Assembly (NCBI GenBank): GCA_037953625.1
Contig: CM075651.1
Coordinates: 63,846,501-63,910,500, forward strand
DNA length: 64,000 nucleotides
Direction: 5' to 3'
DNA from: Crotalaria pallida
Taxonomy: Eukaryota > Streptophyta > Magnoliopsida > Fabales > Fabaceae
Below the pieces are notes generated by a model. That model was not told where the DNA came from, made no database searches, and was given only the letters and a program-made list of their open reading frames with translations. Positions 9,126 to 20,951 of this stretch are shown in pieces; position 1 is the stretch's first letter; the number at the start of each line of letters is the position of its first letter. A program made the position numbers and the translations under genes.

Positions 9126-11578
9126 ATGAGTTCAAATGCTAGAGGAGGTTACTCGTACTTCGTCACATTTACTGATGATTTTAGTAGATATGGGTATGTA
9201 TATATGATGAAATACAAACATGAAACCTTTGAAAAGTTCAAGGAATTCTAGAATGAAGTACAAAATCAACTTGGCAAAAGTATTAAAGCCCTTCGATCTG
9301 ATCGAGGTGGTGATTACCTTAGCCAAGAGTTCGATGTCTATCTAAAAGAGTGTGGTATAGTATCTCAACTCACTCCTCCTGGAACGCCCAGTGGAATGGT
9401 GTTTCAGAAAGGAGAAACCGAACCTTGTTGGACATGGTTAGGTGTATGATGAGTCAATCGGACCTTCCTATCTCTTTTTGGGGACATGCTCTACTTACAG
9501 CTGCTTTTACACTTAACCGATCTCCATCGAAAGCGGTTGAAAAGACACCATATGAGATATGGACTGGGAGGCGTCCTAGTATGTCTTTTCTCAAGATTTG
9601 GGGTTGTGATGTTTATGTGAAACGTCTACTTTCTGATAAACTCAGTCCTAAATCTGACAAATGCTACTTTGTAGGATATCCCAAAGAAACTAAGGGATAC
9701 TATTTCTACAATCCCACAGAAGGCAAAGTGTTTGTCGCTCGCACAGGCGTGTTCCTTGAAAGAGAATTTCTCTCTAAAGGAAATAGTGGGAGGAAAATAG
9801 ATCTTGATGAGATTCAAGAATCCCAAAGTAGCCAAGACCAAGCGATGGATGTTGAGCAAGTTCCACAAGATGTTGTGGATGTACAACCTGCTCAAGTTAC
9901 ACAAGTTTTGCGTAGGTCAAGTAGGATTCCTCTTCAGCCAGAGAGATATGGATTTCTCTTGACTCAAGAGGATGACATGATGATTTTTGATCAAGATGAA
10001 CCTACTACTTACCAAGAGGCTATAAACAGCCCTGACTCTGAGAAATGGCTTCAAGCCATGAGATCTGAGATGGAGTCCATGCACACCAACCAAGTTTGGA
10101 TCTTGGTTGATCTACCTGATGGGGTAAAACCAATTGGGTGCAAATGGGTTTTCAAGAAGAAGACTGACATGGATGGTAATGTACATACCTTTAAAGGACG
10201 ATTGGTTGCTAAAGGTTTCAAACAAGTTCATGGTATTGACTATGATGAAACTTTTTCACCAGTTGCCATGCTTAAATCCATTAGGATCTTGCTTGCTATT
10301 GCAGCATTTCATGATTATGAAATCTGGCAGATGGATGTCAAAACTACTTTCCTTAATGGAAATCTTTTAGAGGATGTGTATATGACACAGCCTGAAGGTT
10401 TTGTTGATCCAAAGGATGCTGGAAAGGTTTGTAAGCTGCAACGATCCATTTATGGATTGAAACAAGCTTCTAGGAGTTGGAATATTCGATTCGATGATGC
10501 AATCAAACAATTTGGTTTCATCAAGAACGAAGAAGAGTCTTGTGTATATAAGAAGGTTAGTGGGAGCGCAATTGTCTTTCTTGTGTTGTATGTGGATGAC
10601 ATACTACTCATCGGGAATGACATTCCTACCTTACAATCTGTTAAGACTGGGTTAGGGAATTGCTTTTCTATGAAGGATTTGGGTGAAGCAACCTATATAT
10701 TAGGCATCAAGATTTATAGAGATAGATCAAGGAGATTGCTTGGCCTAAGTCAAAGTTCGTACATAGATAAAGTGTTGAAACGGTTCAACATGCAGGATTC
10801 CAAAAGGGGATCTTTGCCAATGTCACATGGTATAACCTTGTCAAAGGAACAGTGTCCTTCCACTAAGGAAGAAAGGGAATGCATGGATAGAATTCCATAT
10901 GCATCTGCAATTGGATCTATCATGTATGCCATGATATGTACTCGACTTGATGTTTCGTATGCTTTGAGCATAACGAGCAGATACCAGTCAGATCCAGGTG
11001 AAGGTCACTAGACAGCAGTCAAGACTATCCTAAAGTACTTAAGAAGAACTAAGGATGCTTTCTTGGTATATGGAGGTGAAGATGAGCTGGTTGTAAAGGG
11101 TTACACCGACGCTAGCTTCCAGATTGATAAGGACAATTTCAGATCACAATCTGGATTTGTATTTTGTTTGAATGGTGGGGCTATATGCTGGAAGAGTTCA
11201 AAGCAAGAGATTGTAGCCTATTCTACAACAGCAGCTGAGTATATAGCTGCATCAGAAGCAGCAAAGGAAGTGGTTTGGATTAAGAAGTTCATAACTGAAC
11301 TTGATGTTGTTCCTAGTATTGAGTTTCCAGTGGACCTCTATTGTGACAACAATGGAGCCATTGCGCAAGCTAAGGAACCGAGATCTCACCAGAAATCCAA
11401 ACATATACTTCGGCGTTTTCACATCATTCGAGAGATAATTGACAGAGGAGATGTGAAGATATGCAGAGTTTCAACAGATGATAATATTGCTGATCCACTG
11501 ACTAAACCTCTTGCCATAAAAAATCATGAGGGACATGTTAGGGCTTATGGTATTAGATACATGAACGATTGGCTCTAG
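9126..11578 (+). pseudogene. pol: Copia pol: integrase, reverse transcriptase, RNase H
   Basis: Integrase core: YFVTFTDDFSRYGYVY and ALRSDRGGDYLS (catalytic Asp residues), then WNGVSERRNRTLLDMVR with the catalytic Glu. RT (RVT_2): GCKWVFKKKTDMDGNV, KTTFLNGNLLEDVYM and catalytic LYVDDILLIGND. RNase H: YTDASFQ, STTAAEYIAASEA, LYCDNNGAIA, DNIADPLTK. It is broken by a TAG at 9249-9251, a frameshift near 9390 inside integrase, and a TAG at 11009-11011 between RT and RNase H. The frame from 9350 to 11578 is otherwise open. Integrase before RT is the diagnostic copia domain order. Confidence 0.92.
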
Positions 11579-11581
11579 TGC

Positions 11582-11592
11582 AAGTGGGAGAT
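11582..11592 (+). other. Polypurine tract, element E
   Basis: AAGTGGGAGAT lies directly before the LTR start TGTTGG at 11593. It is the expected primer site for plus-strand DNA synthesis. Confidence 0.85.
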
Positions 11593-13137
11593 TGTTGGAG
11601 AGTGCCCTAGTGGCAATCGTATTTTCTCTTTTACTTGTACTTATTTCATGTTTATGGATTATTACTATTAATAATAATGAGGCATTTCATTTATTATATT
11701 TATGCTTTAATTGTTTAATTAAAATAGATGTAATAAAGTCCTTAGGATTATAAGTTCAATGTCATAAGAATATCAAGTACATGACTTGATAGTGAGATCT
11801 TATTGATTGATAATTATCCTTAAAGATTCCCTAGTCGAGTATTATAGTTAATAAGGACAACTATAATACATCGAGACTAGTATGTGGCAGACTGATGACT
11901 GTATCTCATCGGTCATGGATATGGGATAACAAGTCTTCACGTAAGTACACATTGGGACAATTGTGTACTGGATTGACCCGCCATGAGAATGCTACATGGG
12001 TTATTAAGTAAGTGTCATAAGCGATTCTCATAGTGACAATGGTGAACATGGTCCCTCGACCTGAAGTCACTACGGTTTCCAACATGAGGAATTATATGCT
12101 TTCACGCAATCAAAACGTCATCTTTAACCAGGTGATCATAACGGTTGTAGTCGGGTATATGACAAATCATGTAGAGGGATGTGAGTGACGTAGATGGGAT
12201 TTGTCCTTCCTTATCAATAGGAATTATATCTCTGGGCCCCTTGATTGAGTGAGACGGTGAAATGTATGGCCATACTCAAGACAGTCAATATGAGATATTG
12301 ACGAGACTTGTTTAGACGCGTCTACTCAGGGATCAAGAAACCATAGGTTACACTATTCATGGGTGACACGTTCCATGCCATGAGTGTAACTATGATATTT
12401 GGACAAAGGGATTAAACTTACACATGTTCATTGGTCACAGTAAAAGGTTAGTCAAATCACAGACATTCCTGTCACTTGGGTAGCAATGATGTGTTGCTAG
12501 ATACCGCTCATTGCTTGTAAAGTTAAAATGTGATTTTAACATTACTGCCAACGTTACAGGAACCTATAGGGTCACACACTAAGAGCAGATAAAATTGGAG
12601 ATATTACATTTGATAAAAATACAATAGTTTTATTTTTATAAAATTAAATCTTTCTGATATGATTAAAATATGATTCGTTTTATCTTTATGTATAAGATAT
12701 AAATTTGATTTTATCTTCTACATATAAGATAGAATTCGAATTTATCTCCTAAAAGCCCAACCAGTTGGTTTGATAATATTATAAATATAATATTATTAGT
12801 TTTAGGGGATAATGAGGTGTGAGACACAGAACGGCAACCCTAGCCGTCATATCATAGAGTGAGTGATACACAGACTCTCTCTTCTATACTAGCATTGAGA
12901 AGAGAGACATGACTCCAATTGGGAATTTGTTCGTGTGGATACCAATAGAGGCACAACACATTGATGTGCTCGTGATTGACGAAGCGTTCGTGATAAGAGT
13001 CGTTAGTCTCCTCTTCCCTGCAAAAGGTAATTTTATTCCCTATCTCAAATCATGATTTCACATGGATCCTGGATGGAAATAGGATTAATTTTTTTTTTAA
13101 TTTTTCTGCTGCGTTTGTCGCATCCTATTTCCTAACA
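11593..13137 (+). repeat. 3' LTR of copia element E
   Basis: About 1545 bp from TGTTGGAGAGTGCCC after the polypurine tract to CCTAACA at 13137, with TG...CA ends. No frame of interest. Downstream sequence changes to D-type LTR. A target duplication cannot be tested because the 5' LTR is outside the window. Confidence 0.82.
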
Positions 13138-15071
13138 AAAATACCATTTTTAATTCTGAATCATTATGGTTATACTTAAAGTACTAATCATTCATAAGAC
13201 CTGAGACTTAAAAGGACTGATTGATGATGGTATAAATTATTAATGAATTAATAATGTGAGACATTATTAAATGTGAAATACCAATCAATTCTTTTAAGTT
13301 AAACTGCATTCATTCTGGAGTTCGGATGTTAGATCGTTTGTCATGTTCTGGTAACATGAGGAGGGCCTTTGGGAGTGCCAACTGACGGCTCGCTTGATGA
13401 CACATTATGGTTGATGATGTAGCTAGCAAGAGTAATACGCTAATGATATGATTATTCCATATTGAACGACTGGACGCTGCTCGAGGAGCGCGTTATGTAT
13501 CATTTCCAAGCATGTCGTGTACATTCAGGGTGGAATGTACGAATGTTGTACAACTAGGAGTACAACGTACTGTTGAGTACATATATGAAGTAAAGGATGG
13601 ATGTCAGAGAGTGACATAGATTGATGGAGTTAGGGTTTGAGAGTTAGACTCATACATCATGCCACTCATCCTTAATCAATTTAAAGTTTGTTAATTGTAA
13701 ATAAGTGTGAGCATCCTACTTGCATCAAGTATTTGTTAAGTGTTAACCGAGGATGTTAACTTATTTGATTCTATATGTTCATTACTTATATTGCTTAATC
13801 TTTTATGCTCTATCCGTTATGTGTATAGTTTTGCTTATCCCTGTGCCCTTGTAGGTGATGTGGCGATACATCGCTTGCATCGAGATCCGCCCACTTCCTA
13901 GTGGAGTGTGGATCTATGAGGATCATCGGGCAGTGTATGAGGGTGAGGTCGAGCTGACCTTCTTTCACCTTAATCCATTGGTTCGATTCCGTCGTCGTAG
14001 ATTCAGGATCCCCATCATATATACTATGGATGTACCTCCTTTTTACACTTACCATGGACCACCTCCCACTCGACCTGCTCGCTTTTATCATAGCTTTCGA
14101 TTTAGACCTGTCCGCTCACACCCTTTTTCTCCTAGAGTCGTTCGCGAGGAGACTCCCTTACCTGATCCGACGAGTCCTATTAGGGTCACACCTACACCTG
14201 ACCCCGTACCCAGTGGTAGGGTACCTACTCCGTCGGGTGAGATTGAGGAGGATCCTGTCGAGGACGAGAGCGGAGGCGAGCCTATTGAGCATTCTACCAG
14301 GATTTAGTGGAGGGATGATGATCCATAGGTATGTGCATAGGATAGGTGATGTGGATCAGGGATCTGGTGTTTTCTGCTGCTATGGAGGACTGCTGCTGAT
14401 GGATGATGATGACTACTACTGTTACTGGAAGACTACTACTTTTACTACTTATGTTTTAAGATCAGCTCTGGAGTCTTTTATTTTGTTATGTAGTTATTGT
14501 ATATATATTACCTTTTGAGAACTCTAGAGCACTGAGCTATCTTTTGAGTATGTATATATTATGTTATGGACTTGTACTTGGGATCTGGAGTCTTTATGAT
14601 CTGGACTATGTACTTTCTGGTTTTCATATATATACAAACCTATGTTTATACTATGACTCTATTTCATAGTCCTATTATTTCCGCTTACTCTGATAACAAT
14701 TTAAAGGAATTCGGATACGGCATTTTCATATGGTATCAAGTACTTTAGTTGAAATAACAGATAGCATCACTTAAGTTTTCAGTATAAGGACTATAACTTA
14801 TTTTATTACTCAAGAGGATGCTATCTAAGTTTTAAAATGACATCAGGAGTTAAATGATTTCTTAATTAAGGAAAAAATGCCGAATTCAGTATTTAAAGTA
14901 ACACTTATTCTATTCTCCAAGATCCTATATTTTGGTTTGCGCACCCGCATCATTTAGAAAATAAAAAGGAAAAATTTAACCCTATATTTTCTACCTTCAA
15001 CAAGTCCATATTCTTTCAAGTAAAAAGCTTAAATACTTTAATTACTCGTGGCTAAGTTTGAGGGTGTCACA
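13138..15071 (+). repeat. Partial 5' LTR of gypsy element D
   Basis: Right end GTGTCACA at 15071, six bases before the primer-binding site. The left end is lost at the E junction. It includes a 150-codon frame (13855-14307) and AT-rich sequence with no other recognised content. Confidence 0.7.
13855..14307 (+). CDS. Unrecognised 150-codon frame inside LTR D
   Basis: A frame starting MMWRYIACIEIRPLPSGVWI with mixed, protein-like composition in its first half (ELTFFHLNPL, an Arg cluster RFRRRRFRI). A Pro-rich middle and an acidic C terminus follow (EIEEDPVEDESGGE). No known domain is recognised. It lies within the LTR and upstream of the primer site, so if transcribed from the element it would be in the leader or U5. 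It could be a chance frame, a captured fragment or an LTR-borne leader peptide. No function is proposed. Confidence 0.35.
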   Translation: MMWRYIACIEIRPLPSGVWIYEDHRAVYEGEVELTFFHLNPLVRFRRRRFRIPIIYTMDVPPFYTYHGPPPTRPARFYHSFRFRPVRSHPFSPRVVREETPLPDPTSPIRVTPTPDPVPSGRVPTPSGEIEEDPVEDESGGEPIEHSTRI

Positions 15072-15076
15072 CTTGG

Positions 15077-15088
15077 TGGTATAAGAGC
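15077..15088 (+). promoter_or_regulatory. Degenerate primer-binding site, element D
   Basis: TGGTATAAGAGC differs from the tRNA-iMet complement TGGTATCAGAGC at one base and sits just after the LTR end at 15071. Confidence 0.8.
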
Positions 15089-15314
15089 AAAAGTTAGATC
15101 CTGTAGTAGTTGAAGTAGTTCCAGAAAGGTAGTCATCGACATCAAGCAGATATCCACAGGTTATATTTAAATGTTAGTATCTTACTTTGTTTAAGTAATA
15201 GATACAAATTGAGTGTATTGTTTGAAGCTATTGTTATAGCTTTAGTTTAGTTTGTGCAATGGGTGTTTTCTTAGTCTATCATATATCACCATAAGCCCAT
15301 AGTGCAGGTCTAGT

Positions 15315-17066
15315 ATGACGACTAGAAACCAAAATCATACTAATGTGATGTTGGAGAGAATCACCGTTGTTCTGGAGTCTATGCAACAGCAACAAAAACA
15401 ATGTTAGCAACCACTGCAACCAGCTAATCCACCTCATTAGTGTAATGGTGGTAATGTTGAAGCTAAGAGTTTAGCAGATTTCAGAAGCTATAGTCCACCT
15501 AAGTTTGAAGGAGGATTTGAGCCAGAAGAGGCTAACAAGTGGATTCACACTATGGACAAAATTCTCAGAACATTAGACTGTATGAACGTTCAGAAGGTAG
15601 CATATGCAGTTTATATGTAAGGAGAAGCTGAGAATTGGTGGAATCACATGGTCTAGCTTCTACATTATGAAGGAAGAGATGTCAACTGGGGTGTGTTTAT
15701 GGAGAAGTTCCTCCATAAATATTTTCCAGATGACTTAAGAAGGAAAAAGGAAGTTGAGTTTCTACAATTGAAGCAATGGGAGATGAGTGTAGGTGAGTAC
15801 GCAACTAAGTTTGAGAAGCTGATGAAGTACTCTCCATATTATCAAAACAACCCTGATGAGAGAAGTAAATGCATCAAGTTTGAAGGGGGCTTGAGGCCTA
15901 AACTAAAGTCTATCTTTAGTTATCAAAGGATTCAGAGTTTTCCTGCATTTGTGGATATGTGTAGAATGTACGAATATGATAAGAAGGCAGAGGAGTTGCA
16001 AGCATCGGAGAAGAAGGATTATGAGAGTTATGGACCTCAAAGACATAAAGGTTTCTACAATAGAGGCAAGGGTCCATATGATCACCGAGGAAAAGGCAAG
16101 GGGAAAGTTGGAGGAAATGACAGAGGTAATTCTCGCAATGATGCTCCATATTGTGATAAGTGTAGGCGTCACCACTATGGTCACATCTGTTGGGAAACAA
16201 GTGGCTGTTTTAATTGTGGGAAGCCGGGACATTTTGCTAAAGATTGCAAGGAACCAGCCGAGGCCAATCCGAAGGGGACAGCTGATAAGTTTATGGTCCA
16301 AGGCAGAGTTTTCACTCTTAGTGGCATGGAAGCAAGTCAATCTTCTGATCTTGTGCAAGGTAATTACTTGCTGAATGGTCAATCTTGCAAAGTGTTATTT
16401 GATTCTGGTGCTACGCATTCATTTGTTTCTTATGAATGTGTAAATCGTTTGAGTTTGCCTATATCTGAATTGCCCTATATTCTTAAAGTAGAAACCCCTA
16501 CGAATGTTCCTGTAAATGTTTCTAAGGCATGTCTTAACTGTTGTATAGAAGTGTTAGGACAAGTCTCTAGAGTAGATTTGATCTGTTTGCCTTTATCGCA
16601 ATTGGATGTGATCTTGGGAATGGAATTGTTGAGTCAGAAACAAGTGATCATTGATTGTGATAAAAAGTTAGTTGTTTATAGAAACCCAAAACCCTCAGGA
16701 TATGTGTGTTTATTCAATGCCGGAGCAAAAGAAGATGGTCCAAGGCTTGAGGAGATTCCTGTTGTCAGAGATTTTCCTGAAGTATTTGCTGACGAGATAC
16801 CGGGTTTGCCACCGAAAAGGGAGATTGAATTTGGAATCGATCTAGTTCCTGGAGCAGGTCCCATTTCTATTGCTCCTTATAGAATGGCACCACCGGAAAT
16901 GGCTGAGATGAAGAATCAGATAGAGGAGTTATTGCAGAAGCAAATGATCAGACCAAGTGTATCACCTTGGGGTGCTCTGGTCTTGTTTGTCAAGAAGAAA
17001 GATGGTAGTATGAGGATGTGTATCGACTATAGACAGTTAAATAAGGTCACAATCAAGAGCAAGTAT
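15315..17066 (+). pseudogene. gag-pol: Gypsy gag-protease-RT fragment, element D
   Basis: One frame from ATG at 15315, broken by TAG (15405-15407), TAG (15438-15440), TAA (15618-15620) and TAG (15654-15656), then open from 15693. Gag domain: YFPDDLRRKKEVEFLQLKQ. Zinc knuckle: CFNCGKPGHFAKDC (about 16210-16250). Protease: VLFDSGATHSFVS (about 16400). RT N-terminal blocks: ISIAPYRMAPPEM and MRMCIDYRQLNKVTIKSKY. It stops there at 17066, where element C starts, before the catalytic DD box; the last residues of the open frame are element C sequence. The family resembles F but the two are clearly separate copies in opposite orientation. Confidence 0.9.
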
Positions 17067-18516
17067 TGTGAGACCCACAATTTTACCCAATTTATTTGAG
17101 AATTTATATTTGAATTTAAAATATTATATTTGATTTTTGACAAATTGTGATACCTAGGTTTAATTAAAATCGTATGATTTATATATATATATATAGATAC
17201 ACGTAGTATATATATTATATGCATACCAATGTTTTCTCTAATTAAATTATATTCTTAAGATGAAATATTTTAAGGTATAGTATTTGATTTAAATAATCTT
17301 AGAAAATAAAATGCTTTTGGAAGGATTAAGGTGTTCTATCTTCAGAAATTCATATCTTTTAAACCGTACGTCGAAAAATTACAAATGATATAGCAAAACG
17401 ATCGTATCGAAACGTAGATTATGAAACTGTAAAGCTTTGATTTTTATTCTGGAGTTTTCGAAATTTTATCATTGCTACAGTACTGAACGAATTTTTGAGT
17501 TTTAAAGTGTAAAGGTATGATTTTAATGCATTTAATGACCTTTTGACTCAAGTGTATTTTATTTTGAAAACAAAAATACATTTATGAGGTTTTTTATTGG
17601 ACTACCATCCAAATAAAATATATTTTCGTATTTTTTCTTATTATAAATTTTTTTTGAAAGCTTATGAAGTGCATTTTTGAAGGAAATGATCTTAGAGTTT
17701 CAAAAATTCATAACTTTCAAACCGTAAGTCCAAAAATTATAAACTTTATATGAAAACGATCGTATTGAAATGTAGTATCTGAATATATGAAAAGAGAATT
17801 TTTATTTTGTAACACTCATTTTATGTCATCTTACTTTATAAGAAAAGTAATAAGTTTAAGAATACTTGGACTTGTTTTCGTTGGAGAAAGATCTGAAAAT
17901 AAGAAATTATCCCTTCCCTGGAAAATTTAATTTCACAAACACTTGATTAATAATGAAGGTGACTAGTAAAATCAGAGTTTTGCGGAAACATAGTAAAATC
18001 ACCATATTACCTTCCCAAAATATATCAAGTGTAACAAGTCCACTATTAACAAATATGTATTATGATGAAACTGAATTCCTTTTATGATACCTTTTTCCAA
18101 AATATGTATCATATAAATTCTATTAAAAATAAAAATATCATAGAGCTGGTCACTGGTCCCTTGTCCAAACATCCTTCTGGTCGGATCCTCGATATCTGCA
18201 CAACGGGTTCCCAACCCACATTTTCTACACTCTGCAAGCACCTAAGGGACATCTCCACTTATTGATTCTTGTGCAAGCTAGATGCACGATGAACACCTAA
18301 TAAGGGCATGGGGGTTAGCTATACATATTCGCATAATCAAATGAGAATAAAACTAACATCCACAAGTCAACATGTAGCAATTCATGATGCATAACCATAT
18401 GAGCACACCCGGTTAATCATAATAATTCTTTCAATGCAGGTGGCATGATGCATGATTTCTTCCACAGTTGAGGCCTCTAACAAAGTCCATCTCGGACGTC
18501 CATCCAATACACCGTT

Positions 18517-19182
18517 GTGTTCCCGGAACACTGACATTCGTTCCCAGAACGTAATGCCAAACCATACTTGGATGATAAGCATTCACTCCCAGAGTGTGCA
18601 TCACGTTCCCAGAACGTGTAGCAAACCATACTTGGATAAATAAGCATCACTCCCAGAGTGTGCATCACGTTCCCAGAACGCATACGTTCCTAGAACGTAT
18701 AAAAACCAGGTCCTGGACACTGGCCACATATCTATAATGTGTCATCCAGTAGGTTGCGTATCAAAGTGTTCCCAGAACACCAACATACGTTCCCAGAACG
18801 TATAAAACCAAGTCCCAGACACTGGCCACATATCTATAATGTGTCATCAAGTAGGTTATAATTTGGTACTCCCGGAGTACCCTCCTCATATTCCCAGAAT
18901 ATGATAAACGTTCCTACCAACCAAACTTCCATTCTATATGAATGCACAATCATCAAGGTTGGTTTTTATGTTTAATTCCATTATTAAACCAATGTGTTCC
19001 CAGAACACTCACATACGTTCCCAGAACGTATCGCAAACCAAACTTGGAATGAAATCAAGCACCACTCCCAAAGTGTGCATCACGTTCCCAGAACGTGTCC
19101 AAGAAACCATGTCCCAGACAATGGCCACATTCCCCGAATGTGTCATCAAGTTGGTTGCATTAGTTTAGTACTCCTAGAGTAC
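18517..19182. repeat. Array of constant-centre short inverted repeats (solo LTR 1)
   Basis: About 17 small perfect or near-perfect inverted repeats, each with a five-base centre CCCAG (variants CCCGG, CCCCG, CCTAG) and arms that differ in sequence but match each other. Examples: ACGTT-CCCAG-AACGT, GTGTT-CCCAG-AACAC, CACT-CCCAG-AGTG, GGTACT-CCCGG-AGTACC, ATATT-CCCAG-AATAT and ACATT-CCCCG-AATGT. Spacing is irregular (roughly 15-100 bp), and short connecting phrases recur. Frames across it are by-products. Confidence 0.92.
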
Positions 19183-20922
19183 AGGGTCAAGTACCCGAAC
19201 ATCACAAACTATCCTTGCCAACCTATTTCATTACCTTTCTCTATGCTTGTATTGCATGCATAATTACTAAGGTTGGTCTTTCCATTAATTACTGTGATTT
19301 AGAAATATTCCAATTTCTCTTTTGAATGATTTATTTGAGGTATAGTCTTTGACACAAAAATTCTCCTTTGAAATATCCCAAAACATGTCATTAAACTTAG
19401 ATTGGGTAAAACAAAGTCAATGGTATTAAAAAACTTAACTTTTTATTTTTCAGATTCAGGTACTAACCGGTTACAGTTCCAGGCTAACCGGTTATAATTA
19501 CAGACCTGGACTGTTTACCATTGAAATTCAGAAAAACCCTTTTTCTTAAATTCCCTACCCAATCCATAAACTAATTTAACAATGTTTATACCTCAAATCA
19601 ATGTTTATATCATTCAAAAGTCTAAATCACCTTTCCTTTTCCAATGAACATAATTTCCTCTTGAAATTATTTCATTAACTTAAGGCATTAAATTTGATCT
19701 TTCCCAATCAGAACTTTGACAACTCAAGTTCAGATCATGTATAATGAAATTAAAGCTTAAATTTGAGCAGAAACCATTAAGATTTCAGGACTGTTTTATA
19801 AACTCATTTTCTTTGAAAATCTGCAGTGTCCAACCGGTTACGAAAATCGTGTAACCGGTTAGATTATGCAGCCAGGCCATTAAAACAAGAGTTTTAACAA
19901 CTCAATTTCTTCCTTTCTCAAATCTAACCAAATTTCATTATGCACAAAGTTCATATGCCTTAAAATAAACATGTTTACACCCAGAAACACATTCATATTG
20001 CATGCATTCAACTTAGATACACCAATTGCACATAATTGCACACATTTCACAACTTAATGCATCAATTCACATGATATTCAATTAAGTCATGAAATCAATA
20101 TCAACATAGCTTGCATGCATCCAGATAACATTGCTCAAAACAACAATTGAGCTCAAGTTGGCCTCCAAGCCATTTAACCATTTCACTTATGCCCTTTTGA
20201 GTCTCTTGGTGACTCATCCTATATTCTACCACAATTTATTCTCATTCTAGCAAATAGTAAGCTTCCCCCTTACCTTAGGTTCGTGCTTGATCCAAAAAAT
20301 TGTAGAGAGAAAGGCTCCAACATAGATTCCCCACAAATCCTAGGTTCTGCTCTCAGCCACGATTTCCATCAACAGGGTTCAAAGACCAGAAAATTTGACA
20401 TAGCAATTGGCCAAAGAAATTGGGGAAAACAATTAGAACTTGATCTGGGTAACATGCACTAGAAAATAAAAGTGATTTGAAGCTTAAACATTATCTGTGC
20501 TTACCAGAATCAAAGCTCGAACTCAACTTCCAGAACCAAGAGAAGACAGAGTTCAGTTTCCCAGCTCCAATTTCTAAGGTTGATTCCTCCTCACACAAGA
20601 ACCCTCAGCTCACAAGGTGTATATCACTGGAAAGCTCTCGATTTAAGCTTTCCAGAAAGGTGTGTTTCCCTCTCTAACCCTCAACGAAGAAGACGAATTG
20701 TTCAACACGAATCTGGAACCCTAATTTCAGCCTCTCCACCAGAAATCAAGTGCATCAACCTCCAATCCTTCAGAATTCCTTCAATTTATAGAGGAATTCG
20801 TTGACATGCAGGAAGACACGCGTCCTCCAACATGCAATTAGTGGGATTCGTGGCAAATTCTGGGTTAAAATGCGTGATTACTCATCAAACGCACTAACCC
20901 AGCTTTCTGAGTTCATCGTGTA

Positions 20923-20951
20923 ACCGGTTACACAGCCCTTCTAACCGGTTA
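20923..20951. promoter_or_regulatory. AACCGGTT dyad upstream of TATA box (solo LTR 1)
   Basis: Two perfect AACCGGTT octamers start at 20923 and 20944, 21 bp apart, about 133 bp upstream (minus sense) of the TATA box at 20785-20790. Two further dyads with the same 21-bp offset lie at 19465/19486 and 19832/19853. Each half contains CGGTTA, a CNGTTR-type MYB core, on both strands; protein binding is inference. Confidence 0.75.

Larger units (their letters stand above)
9124..13137 (+). mobile_element. Ty1/copia retrotransposon E, 3' part
   Basis: Plus strand: integrase core to RNase H (9126-11578), polypurine tract (11582-11592) and 3' LTR (11593-13137). The 5' half is missing because element F is inserted at 9123/9124; it presumably continues left of F outside the window. 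The right end meets LTR sequence of element D at 13138. Confidence 0.88.
13138..17066 (+). mobile_element. Ty3/gypsy retrotransposon D remnant
   Basis: Plus strand: LTR remainder (13138-15071, ending GGGTGTCACA), a decayed primer site (15077-15088) and gag-pol (15315-17066) cut in RT by element C. It appears to be the innermost, oldest layer of the nest: E interrupts its LTR on the left and C interrupts its RT on the right. Four stops in gag and a mutated primer site fit greater age. Confidence 0.82.

Noticed and set aside
18517..19182. CRISPR-like repeat array
   Set aside because: Irregular spacing, no constant-length spacers, no cas genes, plant nuclear context and placement in LTRs rule it out.
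18517..19182. Heat-shock elements (TTC/GAA inverted units)
   Set aside because: The spacing between TTC and GAA is three bases, not the two of plant heat-shock elements, and many repeats (CACTCCCAGAGTG, GGTACTCCCGGAGTACC) lack the TTC/GAA half-sites.
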